Source of the DNA: Pirellula sp. SH-Sr6A
GTDB taxonomy: Bacteria > Planctomycetota > Planctomycetia > Pirellulales > Pirellulaceae
Reading direction: 5' to 3'
NCBI RefSeq assembly: GCF_001610875.1
Contig: NZ_CP011272.1
Span: 2,709,988-2,773,987, forward strand
Length of the DNA: 64,000 nt
Shown here in pieces: positions 54,938-63,868 of the stretch. Position numbers and translations under genes: made by a program. Within the stretch, counting starts at the first letter, position 1; each line of letters begins with the position of its first letter. The notes under the pieces are model-generated. The model saw only the letters and a program-made list of their open reading frames with translations, was not told the origin of the DNA and did not search any database.

Positions 54938-56179
54938 CTAACGCCCCAATCGCTCGATAGCCTCTTCGGCCCAAGGACTCTGTGGAGCAAGCTGGAGAAA
55001 ACGGAGCCAGTGTCGAGCCGCCAACTCGGTTTGCTCCTCCTCATCCAAACACCGAGCCAAGTGGTAGTGGACGTCGGGGTAGCCATCGTCCTTGACCAGT
55101 GCCCCCTGGAAGGCCGCGATCGCGAGTGGAATCGCACCTGTCTCTGCAAGTACGCAGCCCAAGTTCACCCGCGCTTCCAAGAAATCCTCCTCCAATTCGA
55201 TGGCGTTGTAATACCTCTCGCGCGCCGCTGTGACATCCCCCAACCGGTACAACACCTCCGCCAACTGAAAACAAACTTCCGCGTTCAAACCGTATCGAGC
55301 GAGAATGATCCGATACCATTCGATCGCGTCCTCGAACTGGCCCGCGTCCTCGAGCTCTTCTGCAATTTTGAGCAGATCATCCCGTTTCCAATTCTCCAGG
55401 TCACCCGGCACATCGCGACGAACACCTTGCTCCTCCTCGTCCCGACCATAGGCGGGCTGCGCGGCAAACACAATCGGCAACGAATCATCGCTCGCAGCCA
55501 CGGTTTCATCTTGATCGAAATCGAGATGGAGCTGTCCATTGGCCCCAAGCAATTTCCCTCCCTGGCGCAACAGCAATCGCCGACCATCGACGACCAAATC
55601 GAGATCGAGGAGCGATTTCTTTTCCACCCAGGGCTTGAAGTTCGCAAGCTGCTTCGCGATGTCGACGGGACGCGCTCCCTTCGCAATCCAGTTGGCTAAC
55701 TGCCTCGCATTTTGCACTTGCTCGAAATCAAAATAGGGGAGGCGATGCGCGACCTTGAACGAGGTGAGCAATCCCATTCGATGCCAGCGCCGGATGTTGC
55801 GAACAGGTGTTTTCAAGAGCCCCGCCATCATGGCAGGTGTGTAGAGTTGTTTGGGACTCTGCTCGACCAGCCCGAGGCGCTGCCATAGCTCGTGTTCGTG
55901 AATGAGGTGTGCACTCCCCTCACGCAATCGTCTGCGCACTGCATCGGTCAGACATTCCGATATGTCCTCGCCAGGGAGTTCGTCCGCTCCGACGACGATC
56001 CAATCCACATCGCTACCGATCCGTTCCAGTACATCGGCCCCCATCTCCCGCAGGATCTGCAGGGCTTCTTTCTTCGAGAATGCCCCGAGCTTACCGAAAA
56101 AAGCAATCCGCTGGCCCTCGATCCACGCTTGGCTTTCCGCGACCACGTTCGATTTTCCTTGCTGATTGAAAAGTGTCAT
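54938..56179 (-). CDS. BRCT-MerR-TPR fusion protein
   Basis: This 413-residue protein joins three parts. Residues about 20-105 resemble a BRCT domain: GQRIAFFGKLGAFSKKEALQIL, then REMGADVLERIGSDVDWIVVG. Residues about 110-190 resemble a MerR-type winged helix: YTPAMMAGLLKTPVRNIRRWHRMGLL followed by a FDFEQVQNARQLANWI helix. Residues about 270-410 hold about four TPR units (EDAIEWYRIIL, VCFQLAEVLYRLGD, ARVNLGCVLAETG, DVHYHLARCLDEE). Such a combination could link DNA-damage or NAD-type recognition to transcription through a scaffold, but this is guesswork. It is 29 bp downstream of surE. Confidence 0.8.
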   Translation of the reverse strand: MTLFNQQGKSNVVAESQAWIEGQRIAFFGKLGAFSKKEALQILREMGADVLERIGSDVDWIVVGADELPGEDISECLTDAVRRRLREGSAHLIHEHELWQRLGLVEQSPKQLYTPAMMAGLLKTPVRNIRRWHRMGLLTSFKVAHRLPYFDFEQVQNARQLANWIAKGARPVDIAKQLANFKPWVEKKSLLDLDLVVDGRRLLLRQGGKLLGANGQLHLDFDQDETVAASDDSLPIVFAAQPAYGRDEEEQGVRRDVPGDLENWKRDDLLKIAEELEDAGQFEDAIEWYRIILARYGLNAEVCFQLAEVLYRLGDVTAARERYYNAIELEEDFLEARVNLGCVLAETGAIPLAIAAFQGALVKDDGYPDVHYHLARCLDEEEQTELAARHWLRFLQLAPQSPWAEEAIERLGR

Positions 56180-56208
56180 GGATGGATAGGAACAAGCGAC
56201 AGGTCGGA

Positions 56209-56982
56209 CTAAAGCTGGATCTTCCAGCTCTGCATCTCACCTAACAATTCCTGCTTCGTCATATCGAACTGGAGCGGGGTGATGGTCACGTGCCCTTTGG
56301 CTAACGCGGTGAGATCGGTTTCGTGATCCGTAGGTCGCGGGGGTGGATCATTGGTGGACCAATAATAATTTCGCCCTTTCGGATCCTGCCTCTTGATGTA
56401 ATGCTCGCCATAACGCTCCACTCCCATGGGAACGCACAGCACTTCAGGTACACCCCCTCGTCGATACTGCTCGGCTGCAGCCGTCGGGATATTGATGTTG
56501 TAAAGATCTTTACGCTCTCCCTGGGACTCTAAGATCTGACGGATCAGAGCGACGGCGATCTCTGCGGCCGCTTCAAAATCGGCATGCGGATCATGTTCCA
56601 AAGACACGGCAATACTGGGGAGCCTAAAAAACGCACCTTCAATCGCTGCAGCCACCGTGCCAGAGTAAAGCACATTGATCCCTGCATTGAGCCCACCATT
56701 GATCCCGCTCACGATCAAGTCGATGGGCTTGCTCGCCAGCTCCGCGATTCCCAACTTCACGCAATCCGCAGGTGAACCTTCGACAGCCCATCCGCGAAAA
56801 AAATCACCTTCAAAGATCTCTTTGCAAGTGAGCGGTGTGAGATAAGTGATCGAGTGACCGACGCCGCTCTGCTCGTTAGCGGGAGCAACGACCAATACAT
56901 CCCCCAGCCGCTCGAGCGCATGCCGCAGAGCATGGAGTCCAGGTGCATAGATACCATCATCGTTTGCTAAAAGAATGTTCAC
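56209..56982 (-). CDS. surE: 5'-nucleotidase SurE
   Basis: This 257-residue protein has the SurE metal site NDDGIYAPGL at the N-terminus, then VAPANEQSGVGHSIT, DLIVSGINGGLNAG, and SGTVAAAIEGAF. It dephosphorylates nucleoside 5'- and 3'-monophosphates in stationary-phase and stress survival. Length is normal. Confidence 0.96.
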   Translation of the reverse strand: MNILLANDDGIYAPGLHALRHALERLGDVLVVAPANEQSGVGHSITYLTPLTCKEIFEGDFFRGWAVEGSPADCVKLGIAELASKPIDLIVSGINGGLNAGINVLYSGTVAAAIEGAFFRLPSIAVSLEHDPHADFEAAAEIAVALIRQILESQGERKDLYNINIPTAAAEQYRRGGVPEVLCVPMGVERYGEHYIKRQDPKGRNYYWSTNDPPPRPTDHETDLTALAKGHVTITPLQFDMTKQELLGEMQSWKIQL

Positions 56983-57002
56983 GCACTCAATTCCCGATGC
57001 AA

Positions 57003-57040
57003 GAAAAAAACAAAAAGCAGCCGGTACCTACCAGCTGCTT
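57003..57040 (-). terminator. Rho-independent terminator after the LRR gene
   Basis: On the minus strand AAGCAGC and GCTGCTT pair, with an inner GGTA/TACC extension, followed by TTTTTGTTTTTTT. It lies about 50 bp after the leucine-rich-repeat gene stop and in front of surE. Confidence 0.88.
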
Positions 57041-57087
57041 CGATGAGTTTGAACCAAATCGGTTTCTAGGGCAATGGCTGCTCGACT

Positions 57088-58347
57088 CTACTTGGTCGCA
57101 CCGCCAACATCCAGTTTGGTCCACTTCTTCGCGCTCAGCTTCTTGATGGCATCGGCTGAAACGGCACCATTTTCTTTGAACACCAAGGTTTGCAGTTTGG
57201 GCATCGCCAATATTTTCTCAATGGCAGCGTCCGTTACTCCGGTCGAACGGATCGAGAGTTCTTTCAAATTGGGGAGCTTCGCGATGACGTCCAGTGTTGC
57301 ATCCGACATCTGCGGAACACTCCAAATATCGAGAAGCTCTAGGGCTTTCAATCCCTCCAGATTCTTCAGACCGCTATCCGAGATGCTGCTCAGTTCGTGT
57401 AGATACAGTCGCTTCAATTTGGGAAGATCCGCAAAGACTTCGAGTGCACGATCGCCGACAACCGGCAAATCGCGAAGAGTCAACCGTTGCAGCCCCATCC
57501 CTTTCAAGGCGAGAACTCCTTCATCCCCGAAGCCTTGGCAACGGAAGATCTCGAGCTGAGAAAGCTTGCTGAGCTTTGCCAAATGCTGCCCCGATTGATC
57601 GGTGATACCGAAGTCTTGAATGAGCATGTTCTCGAGGGTTGCGTTCCTCGAAAGAAGCTCCATCCCGTAGTCGGTTACCGCCGTGCTGCGATGCTTGAGG
57701 GCTTTGAGCTTGGGCAAGTCACCGAGGACATCCATTGTCATGTCACCCGCTTCCATGTTTCCTCGCAAATCGAGGACTCGCAGATCTTGCAGTTTGTTCA
57801 GTCGCAGGGTGCTGATGTCATTGAGGCGATTTTGCAACAGTGACAATTGCTGCAACTTTGTGAGCTCCGAAATCGATTTGAGCACTCCGCTCGACATGTT
57901 CGAGTTGGAGGAGAGATCGAGCTCGACTAAATCCGGATACGCCTTCACGATCGCTTCGACGCCCGTGTCATCGAGAACCGTATTGGTCAGTGATAGGGAC
58001 TTAAGACTCTTCAGTCCGAGAATCTTCGATACTGATTCGTTGTTCAAGCTTCTGCAATTAAGGATCTGAAGCTTGCGAAGGTCGCTGAGTTTGTTGAAAA
58101 GCGTCAGATCGTCATCGGTGATCTTCGATCCATCGGTGACGACGATCTCAACGAGTTTGTCACCTTCCATCGTCAATTTGGCAACCGACCCGAGCTCTGC
58201 CAGCCTCTTTTTGGCCGCCGCTACGTCTTGAGCGTCAGCGGGATGCGCTGCGGTGGTCGCGGCGCAAACGGTTGTAACCATTGAAAGCGAAAGAACCGAG
58301 GAGGAGACGAGGCCGGAGAGGCAGGCCACTTGGAAGAACTTTTTCAC
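57088..58347 (-). CDS. Secreted leucine-rich-repeat protein
   Basis: The protein has 419 residues from the GTG at 58347, which has GAGG six bases upstream. The signal peptide is KKFFQVACLSGLVSSSVLSLSMVTT, cleaved near CAATTA. The rest is about twelve leucine-rich repeats of 23-26 residues, such as LKSLKSLSLTNTVLDDTGV, LVELDLSSNSNMSSGVL and LKELSIRSTGVTDAAI. These have the bacterial, ribonuclease-inhibitor-like DxGLxxL form common in planctomycetes. The open frame extends to an ATG at 58410, but starting there puts the signal peptide too deep. Confidence 0.85.
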   Translation of the reverse strand: MKKFFQVACLSGLVSSSVLSLSMVTTVCAATTAAHPADAQDVAAAKKRLAELGSVAKLTMEGDKLVEIVVTDGSKITDDDLTLFNKLSDLRKLQILNCRSLNNESVSKILGLKSLKSLSLTNTVLDDTGVEAIVKAYPDLVELDLSSNSNMSSGVLKSISELTKLQQLSLLQNRLNDISTLRLNKLQDLRVLDLRGNMEAGDMTMDVLGDLPKLKALKHRSTAVTDYGMELLSRNATLENMLIQDFGITDQSGQHLAKLSKLSQLEIFRCQGFGDEGVLALKGMGLQRLTLRDLPVVGDRALEVFADLPKLKRLYLHELSSISDSGLKNLEGLKALELLDIWSVPQMSDATLDVIAKLPNLKELSIRSTGVTDAAIEKILAMPKLQTLVFKENGAVSADAIKKLSAKKWTKLDVGGATK

Positions 58348-58502
58348 GGATACCTCAAAAAGGGCGTCGAGTTCACGGAGGAAGGGAATGCGGGTCGTTT
58401 CGAGAAGCATGACTTATCAAAACAACGACGGGAGCCAACTGACTCCCGTCGATAACCGTTTAATCTGGCATGAGTTCATACCAGAGTACCTCAAGGACCG
58501 GA

Positions 58503-59981
58503 TTAATCCAGTCGATAGCCGTCTCGGTAGGTCGGCTTGATCAAGTCCGCGACGCGTGGAGTCTTGAGCGACGCCAAGTTGGTGACCTTGAGATTCTTCG
58601 CATCCCATTCCACCTTCTCGCCCCACTCGCCCATTTCTCCGTCCTTTCCACCCTTCGCGGCAGCCCAAACGGCCAAGTTTCCGAGGAGGATGGTTTCGGT
58701 GAGAGGACCAGCTCGCTCGATGAAGTTGGACTTGCAAATCATTGGATTGCCAGCCATCTTAGCTCGGAAGAGCTCGTACATGTTGTTCACGTCGAAGCCG
58801 CCTTTGTCTTCGGCCTTCTCGTAATCGATGTTGACCTTCGAAACTCCCTTGAGTTCGTACTTACCGCAGTAATCGTCGGAGCTGTAGAAGGCACCCTTTT
58901 CGCCAACGATGAGAACACCGCTGTCCGAAACATTGTTGATGCCCCACTTGGTGAAGACTTCCATCGGGGGCTTGTTGCCCTTGCGGTCGTACCACCAGAA
59001 TGGAATCGCAGGTCGCTCTGCTGTCTCAGGAAACTCGAACTTGATGATCGAGCTCGCGGGGAAGCTGTCGAAGTCGTGACCGGTCGTCTTGGCTTGAACC
59101 GAGATCGGATCCCGAAGACCGCAGGCAGCGAACGGAACGGTGAGCTGGTGGCAAGCCATATCGCCAAGAGCGCCGGTGCCGAAATCCCACCAACCGCGGT
59201 GCTGGAAGCTGTGATAGAGACCGGGCCAGAATTCGCGGTCGGGAGCCACACCGATCCAAGCTTTCCAATCGAGCTTTTCCATCGCTCGTGCAATTTCCTT
59301 TTTCTTGGCTTCGATCAGCTTTGGTGCCGATTCGGGATCTTCCTTCATCGCTTGTGCAGCAAACTTTTCCATGTTGTTTCGGCGGCCAGGTCCCTGTGCC
59401 CAAACAGGGCGGTTCGACCAAGCATAGACTTCCTTGAGGGCTCCCAGAACGCCCGACTTCAATTGAGCAATGGCCTCGCGGGAAGAATCGAGAGCCGTTC
59501 CTTGATTCCCCATCTGGGTGCAAACGCCGGTGTCCTTCGCAACCTGGGCGAGCAATCGCGCTTCGTAGATTGTTCGTGTCAAAGGCTTTTGCGTGTAGCA
59601 GCTGATCCCAAGACGCATCGCCTCAAGGGTGATCGCAGCGTGCATGTGGTCCGGCGTGCTGACCGTCACGATATCGATGTTCTTGCCGTGCTTAGCAAAA
59701 AGCTCGCGGTAGTCGGTAAACTTTTCTGCGGATTGGAAGCCTTCCGATTTGGCCTTTCCGTCCAATGTTCCCCGGTCGACATCGCAGATGGCAACAACAT
59801 TGCCGAACTGAGCCGCGTTACTGGAGTCACTGCCCCCTTTTCCTCCCACGCCGATACAAGCGACATTGAGTTTTTCGATGGCAGAATTGCTGAACGCTTG
59901 CTGCGTTCCAGCAGCGACGAAATAGCCAGCGCTGACGGCTGACGTCGTCTTCATAAACCCGCGGCGAGATGTTTTCGACAT
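58503..59981 (-). CDS. Tat-exported Gfo/Idh/MocA family oxidoreductase
   Basis: This 492-residue protein starts with a twin-arginine signal (SRRGFMKTTSAVSAGYFVAAG) and then the Rossmann motif NVACIGVGGKGGSDS. The catalytic Lys lies in TQKPLTRT, where Gln replaces the usual Glu of the EKP motif, as in the planctomycete exported subfamily. The C-terminal domain has WDFGTGALGDMACHQL, which supplies the His and Asp. These enzymes oxidise sugars with bound NAD(P). Export of a cofactor-loaded enzyme fits the Tat signal. Confidence 0.93.
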   Translation of the reverse strand: MSKTSRRGFMKTTSAVSAGYFVAAGTQQAFSNSAIEKLNVACIGVGGKGGSDSSNAAQFGNVVAICDVDRGTLDGKAKSEGFQSAEKFTDYRELFAKHGKNIDIVTVSTPDHMHAAITLEAMRLGISCYTQKPLTRTIYEARLLAQVAKDTGVCTQMGNQGTALDSSREAIAQLKSGVLGALKEVYAWSNRPVWAQGPGRRNNMEKFAAQAMKEDPESAPKLIEAKKKEIARAMEKLDWKAWIGVAPDREFWPGLYHSFQHRGWWDFGTGALGDMACHQLTVPFAACGLRDPISVQAKTTGHDFDSFPASSIIKFEFPETAERPAIPFWWYDRKGNKPPMEVFTKWGINNVSDSGVLIVGEKGAFYSSDDYCGKYELKGVSKVNIDYEKAEDKGGFDVNNMYELFRAKMAGNPMICKSNFIERAGPLTETILLGNLAVWAAAKGGKDGEMGEWGEKVEWDAKNLKVTNLASLKTPRVADLIKPTYRDGYRLD

Positions 59982-60590
59982 GGAGTGTGCTTCCCGTTAG
60001 TCTTGGAGTGATTCAATAAGCCGCCAGAACCATGCTCCTTCCAATCCAGCGAGTTCGTTCGCTCGCTTGGGAAACATGATTCGCGCAGCCGCGAAATGGA
60101 GCGGTTTTGTTCGCCCTTAATCTGCTGCCTATCTTAGCGAGCAAGATTGGCAGTCGCAACAGTTTGATCAGCTCTTACACGGGTAAAGAGTCAACCGTTC
60201 CCGAATCCCTTCCGGGCCGCTGACCGGCCCCCCCCAGTCCCTTTCTTCCGGGTTGACGGCCGTTCCAATGCATCCGGCTTGCCCGCGACTAATGGAAGCC
60301 ATAACACACTGACGGCCCACAAGGTGACTTAAGGCGCCATTACAGCCATGGCAGTTGTGAAGAAAAGGCGGCAATGGAGACGCTGCGAATAAGACGTCCT
60401 CATCCGGCCCTGCAACGGTTGGGAGACCGCACAAGCCGCATTCGAGGTGGAAACCCTACCTCGAGCATGATTGGGGCATCCAGAATCTCTTCAAAAACAT
60501 GAAGCGATTCGCAGAGAAACGTCCGATGGACCTCTTTGATAGCGTTTGCAACCCCTTCTCCCACACTCTCTGGATCGAGCGAGGTATTCG
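59982..60590. other. Long intergenic region
   Basis: No convincing gene in these 609 bp. An 88-codon minus-strand frame at 60168-60434 has no protein character. It contains an 8-base C-run near 60229 and must hold promoters for the leftward oxidoreductase and the rightward membrane protein. I see no clear promoter boxes. Confidence 0.4.
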
Positions 60591-60875
60591 ATGATTCGTC
60601 CAGCTACCCTCTGGCGAGCTTTCTTCTGCGCAGTTGGTATCGTGTTGATCATCGGTGGAATCGAGTGTTTGCTGATCGACAGCGCGGTTCTGGTAGCAGG
60701 AGTCTTGGATGACCCCGTGCGTCAACAGGCCAGCGGAGGGCTCTTTTCCGCCCCACCGCCCCCTACCAACCGAGTGTTCAAGCCCTCGGAGTGGTTTCCG
60801 TGGTCGCTCCTCGCATTCGGGACGATCGTCATGCTTTACTCCGTGTCACTCCGCCGCGACGGTGCTCCCGCCTAG
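60591..60875 (+). CDS. Small two-helix membrane protein
   Basis: The protein has 94 residues from ATG 60591, with GAGG six bases upstream. Two hydrophobic helices, FFCAVGIVLIIGGIECLLI (about residues 10-30) and WSLLAFGTIVMLYSVSL (about 68-86), flank a Pro-rich linker. No family is recognised. The next gene is on the opposite strand, 29 bp away. Confidence 0.7.
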   Translation: MIRPATLWRAFFCAVGIVLIIGGIECLLIDSAVLVAGVLDDPVRQQASGGLFSAPPPPTNRVFKPSEWFPWSLLAFGTIVMLYSVSLRRDGAPA

Positions 60876-60904
60876 GCTGGACCACCGGGAGAGCCAGCGC
60901 GGCG

Positions 60905-63868
60905 TTAGTAAAGGAGTTCCAGTCCGCCAGAGCCGACATGCAACACTTGCTGGCTGTTGTACTGGGCGTCGTAGCCCGCGAAGAGCCTAGCTCCTCGCCC
61001 TGCGCCTAGGCTAAATCCGGCGCCGGTTGAAGCCCAGTCCCTTCCCAAGTCGACCCCTCGTACGGCAAATCCCGCCCCAGGTAAGCCGCTGAACTGAGCT
61101 CCGATTAGATAGTTCGTATCGAGGAACTCGTGAAACCACGCTGACCGGAACTCCGGTGTTACCAGGAGTCCTCGCCCTGTCGTCAAACTCTTGGAAAATC
61201 GGCCACCGAGAGAACTGCGCAGCGAGTGGGCGTCGATTCCGGTTGTCGCAAGATTAAAGACCCCGCCACCGCTCTCCTTCGCGCCAGCTTGCCGAAGATA
61301 CGCATACTGCAAACCGGTGTAAGGCTGGAAGGACCAACTTCCTACATCCACCGACATCCCACGCTCCAAGTAGGAGTTCGCTTGCCATCCATCGAGCGTG
61401 CTACTCGGTGATCCGCTAACGTTCCCGATCTGAACATTCCGTTGCACCTCAGCATGGTCATAGCCCAACCCTCCCAGAACAAGATAATAGTGCGCATCAT
61501 CTCGTCCACTCAGGTAGGTGCCGAAATGGTAGTTCTCGACGTTTGCGGATTCGTTGAGCTGTCGGCCTCGCAGATTGCTCCAAGCCATATTGCTCCATAG
61601 CCCCCATGCATGTCCGGGCTGCCACATCCTCTGCACGCCAATTTGCGTTCCACCGATGCCGTATCGAAATCCATCGGCATTGCCATCGCTGTCGGCTTGA
61701 CCGCCCAAACCATATCCGCTGATCCAACCGTCCGTGCGAAGCTCATCGACGGGACCTCGTATCGAATACGACCCACCAGAGGAGTCCGAGGGCCCCATCA
61801 TGTTTTTGATATGGGAGGACAATTGCGAGATGTAGTACGTCGTATGCTGGAGTCCTGCGACTGGCAACGTTGCGTAAATCGAACCGCTCATCTGATCCAA
61901 GCTCTGCTGGACTTGCTGATTGGTCATCGGCGTCATGGCATCGATGATCGATTGCAGGTCCGGTGGAGGGGAAGAGCTGTTGGCATCGATAAACTGCGCG
62001 ACAGAAAGTTGGTTTTGCGTCGCGGCGACCATCGAGAAGTCGCTCATGTTGGCAATGAGCTCGAAGGAGACCGAGTTCAACCCATAAACCAGCGACGCAT
62101 CAAAGAACGCTAAATCGTCGACGATCGAGTCGAAATTTCCGGTGACGCTGGTCCCAGTGAGAAACGTATAAACACTGCCGTTGGTGTAATTGCCTGGGGC
62201 GCTGAGGACGTTGACCGTTCCGCCTTGAATATTGACGTTGCCGTTGACGACGATCGAGTCATTGTTCACACCGGAAACCGTCCCGGCATCGTTGATCTCG
62301 ATCGTTGTGGTGCTGCCAGCGCTAAAGGTTGCATTCCCATTCACGTTCAACGTCCCGATCGAATTTCCCGGGGCGAGGGTACCATTGAGAAGCAGCGCAC
62401 CGATGATCGTTCCACTCCCTCCCAACGTACCATTGGAGTTCACGGTCACATCGGTTGTCGTGTTCGAGTTCACTCGGAACGTACCCGAATTGACGGTGAC
62501 TCCATGCTGGATGGTCACAGCACCCGTCGTTTCGACGGTTCCCTCTCCGTCGACACTCAACTGATCGAACGTGAAGTCTTGACCGTCGAGCTGCACCCTG
62601 GTGTTGCTAGACATGGCGAAGTTCACGGACGCGCCTTCCATGGCATAAACATTTGACGAGGCAGCCATTCCGTCACTGCCGCTCCAAATGTAACCCATGC
62701 CTCCGGATCCGGCTGCGACCGAACCGTCGGTGAAGAGGACATTCTCAAAGGTGATTGTCCCCCCTTGGCGCACAAATACCGCGCCCCCCAAACCATCGCC
62801 GCCATCGCCACCGGTGAATTCCTGTCCACCATTTCCACCGCCATAGCCCCCTTCGCCAGCCATCGCGCCGTGGAACCCAGTCCCACCGCCACCGCCGCCG
62901 AATCCGCCATTCCCCCCATCCTCATATCTTCCTCCCCCACCGCCGCCGCCGAATTCTCCCCCATTTCCCCCATCAGCGTACCCACCGCCCCCACCACCTC
63001 CTCCAAACGTTTGACCAGAACTTCCAACTGAAAAATCGCCGCCCCCATTTCCTCCCTCCACCCCGCCGCCGGTTCCACCGATAAAACCAACAGAACTCTC
63101 ACCGGGCTGGGAGGCACCTCCACCTCCACCTCCACCGATATCACCCGATCCCCCGGCACCGAGAAACCCCCCCCCCCCTCCACCACCGTTATAGCCCGCG
63201 GCCCCTCCGTCCCCTCCCAATCCTCCTCCGCCTCCCCCTCCCCGCGAAAAGGAAGAGTTGTAACCGCCGCCGTTCCCGCCTTGAGCTTCATTATTGGCTA
63301 ACCGGACATTTCGCATCGTGACGTTGCCGGATGTATTGACGAACAGAGCCCCGCCTGCTCCCAGTCCCCCGCCGCCACCGCCTCCCAATTCGGTCGCCGC
63401 GCCATTGCCACCTTTCGCGAGACCTTCCGCGATCTTCATACCCTCGATCGACACATTTCCCGACTCGACCCAAAAGACGCGGGACTGGTTTTGCCCGCTG
63501 ATGACCAACTGATCGCTTCCCAATCCCACAATATTCAAACTGCCTCCCGATCCCTTGGAGATCATCGGAAGCATCGATTGCACGGTGATGGTGTGCCCCA
63601 TGAGAGAGCTGTCGAAGCGAATTGTGTCCGCCCCCGTCGGATTGAGATTCGCTTGTTCGATTGCATCGCGCAGGGACCCCGCCCCCGCATCTGCCATGCT
63701 CGAAACCCAAATGTCGGCCCCGTGCACGCCGGGGGCCACCCAAGTCCCCGTCGTCAGCAACGCTGCGAAGATCGATCGACGCCAGACCCGCCGGGCGACC
63801 GGTTCTCGTTTGTTGATTGCAGTGGTTCGGGGGCGAGAAGAACGACAAGACATCAATCCGAACGACAT
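60905..63868 (-). CDS. Glycine-rich autotransporter (type V secretion)
   Basis: This 987-residue protein has a long N-terminal signal region (ending near GVHGADIWVSS), a passenger, and a C-terminal barrel. The passenger starts with a right-handed beta-helix-type segment (GSLRDAIEQANLNPTGADTIRF). Residues about 155-370 are almost pure Gly-rich repeats (GGGGGGG, GGDGGAAGYNGG). Then come autotransporter-type repeats such as NGTLGGSGTIIGALLLNGTLAPGNSIG. The last about 280 residues are the beta-barrel domain and end in LLY. The start has GGAAAGGA at good distance. A 12-G run in the passenger makes frameshifting plausible. The passenger is presumably displayed at the surface. Confidence 0.9.
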   Translation of the reverse strand: MSFGLMSCRSSRPRTTAINKREPVARRVWRRSIFAALLTTGTWVAPGVHGADIWVSSMADAGAGSLRDAIEQANLNPTGADTIRFDSSLMGHTITVQSMLPMISKGSGGSLNIVGLGSDQLVISGQNQSRVFWVESGNVSIEGMKIAEGLAKGGNGAATELGGGGGGGLGAGGALFVNTSGNVTMRNVRLANNEAQGGNGGGYNSSFSRGGGGGGGLGGDGGAAGYNGGGGGGGFLGAGGSGDIGGGGGGGASQPGESSVGFIGGTGGGVEGGNGGGDFSVGSSGQTFGGGGGGGGYADGGNGGEFGGGGGGGRYEDGGNGGFGGGGGGTGFHGAMAGEGGYGGGNGGQEFTGGDGGDGLGGAVFVRQGGTITFENVLFTDGSVAAGSGGMGYIWSGSDGMAASSNVYAMEGASVNFAMSSNTRVQLDGQDFTFDQLSVDGEGTVETTGAVTIQHGVTVNSGTFRVNSNTTTDVTVNSNGTLGGSGTIIGALLLNGTLAPGNSIGTLNVNGNATFSAGSTTTIEINDAGTVSGVNNDSIVVNGNVNIQGGTVNVLSAPGNYTNGSVYTFLTGTSVTGNFDSIVDDLAFFDASLVYGLNSVSFELIANMSDFSMVAATQNQLSVAQFIDANSSSPPPDLQSIIDAMTPMTNQQVQQSLDQMSGSIYATLPVAGLQHTTYYISQLSSHIKNMMGPSDSSGGSYSIRGPVDELRTDGWISGYGLGGQADSDGNADGFRYGIGGTQIGVQRMWQPGHAWGLWSNMAWSNLRGRQLNESANVENYHFGTYLSGRDDAHYYLVLGGLGYDHAEVQRNVQIGNVSGSPSSTLDGWQANSYLERGMSVDVGSWSFQPYTGLQYAYLRQAGAKESGGGVFNLATTGIDAHSLRSSLGGRFSKSLTTGRGLLVTPEFRSAWFHEFLDTNYLIGAQFSGLPGAGFAVRGVDLGRDWASTGAGFSLGAGRGARLFAGYDAQYNSQQVLHVGSGGLELLY
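63167..63178 (-). repeat. Poly-G tract (12 G on the coding strand) in the autotransporter gene
   Basis: The plus strand reads twelve C at 63167-63178. On the coding strand this lies in frame as a run of Gly codons just before FLGAGG, about residue 233. A change of one or two bases would shift the frame. Confidence 0.9.

Noticed and set aside
60168-60434. 88-codon minus-strand frame in the long intergenic gap
   Set aside because: No ribosome-binding site and no protein-like pattern.
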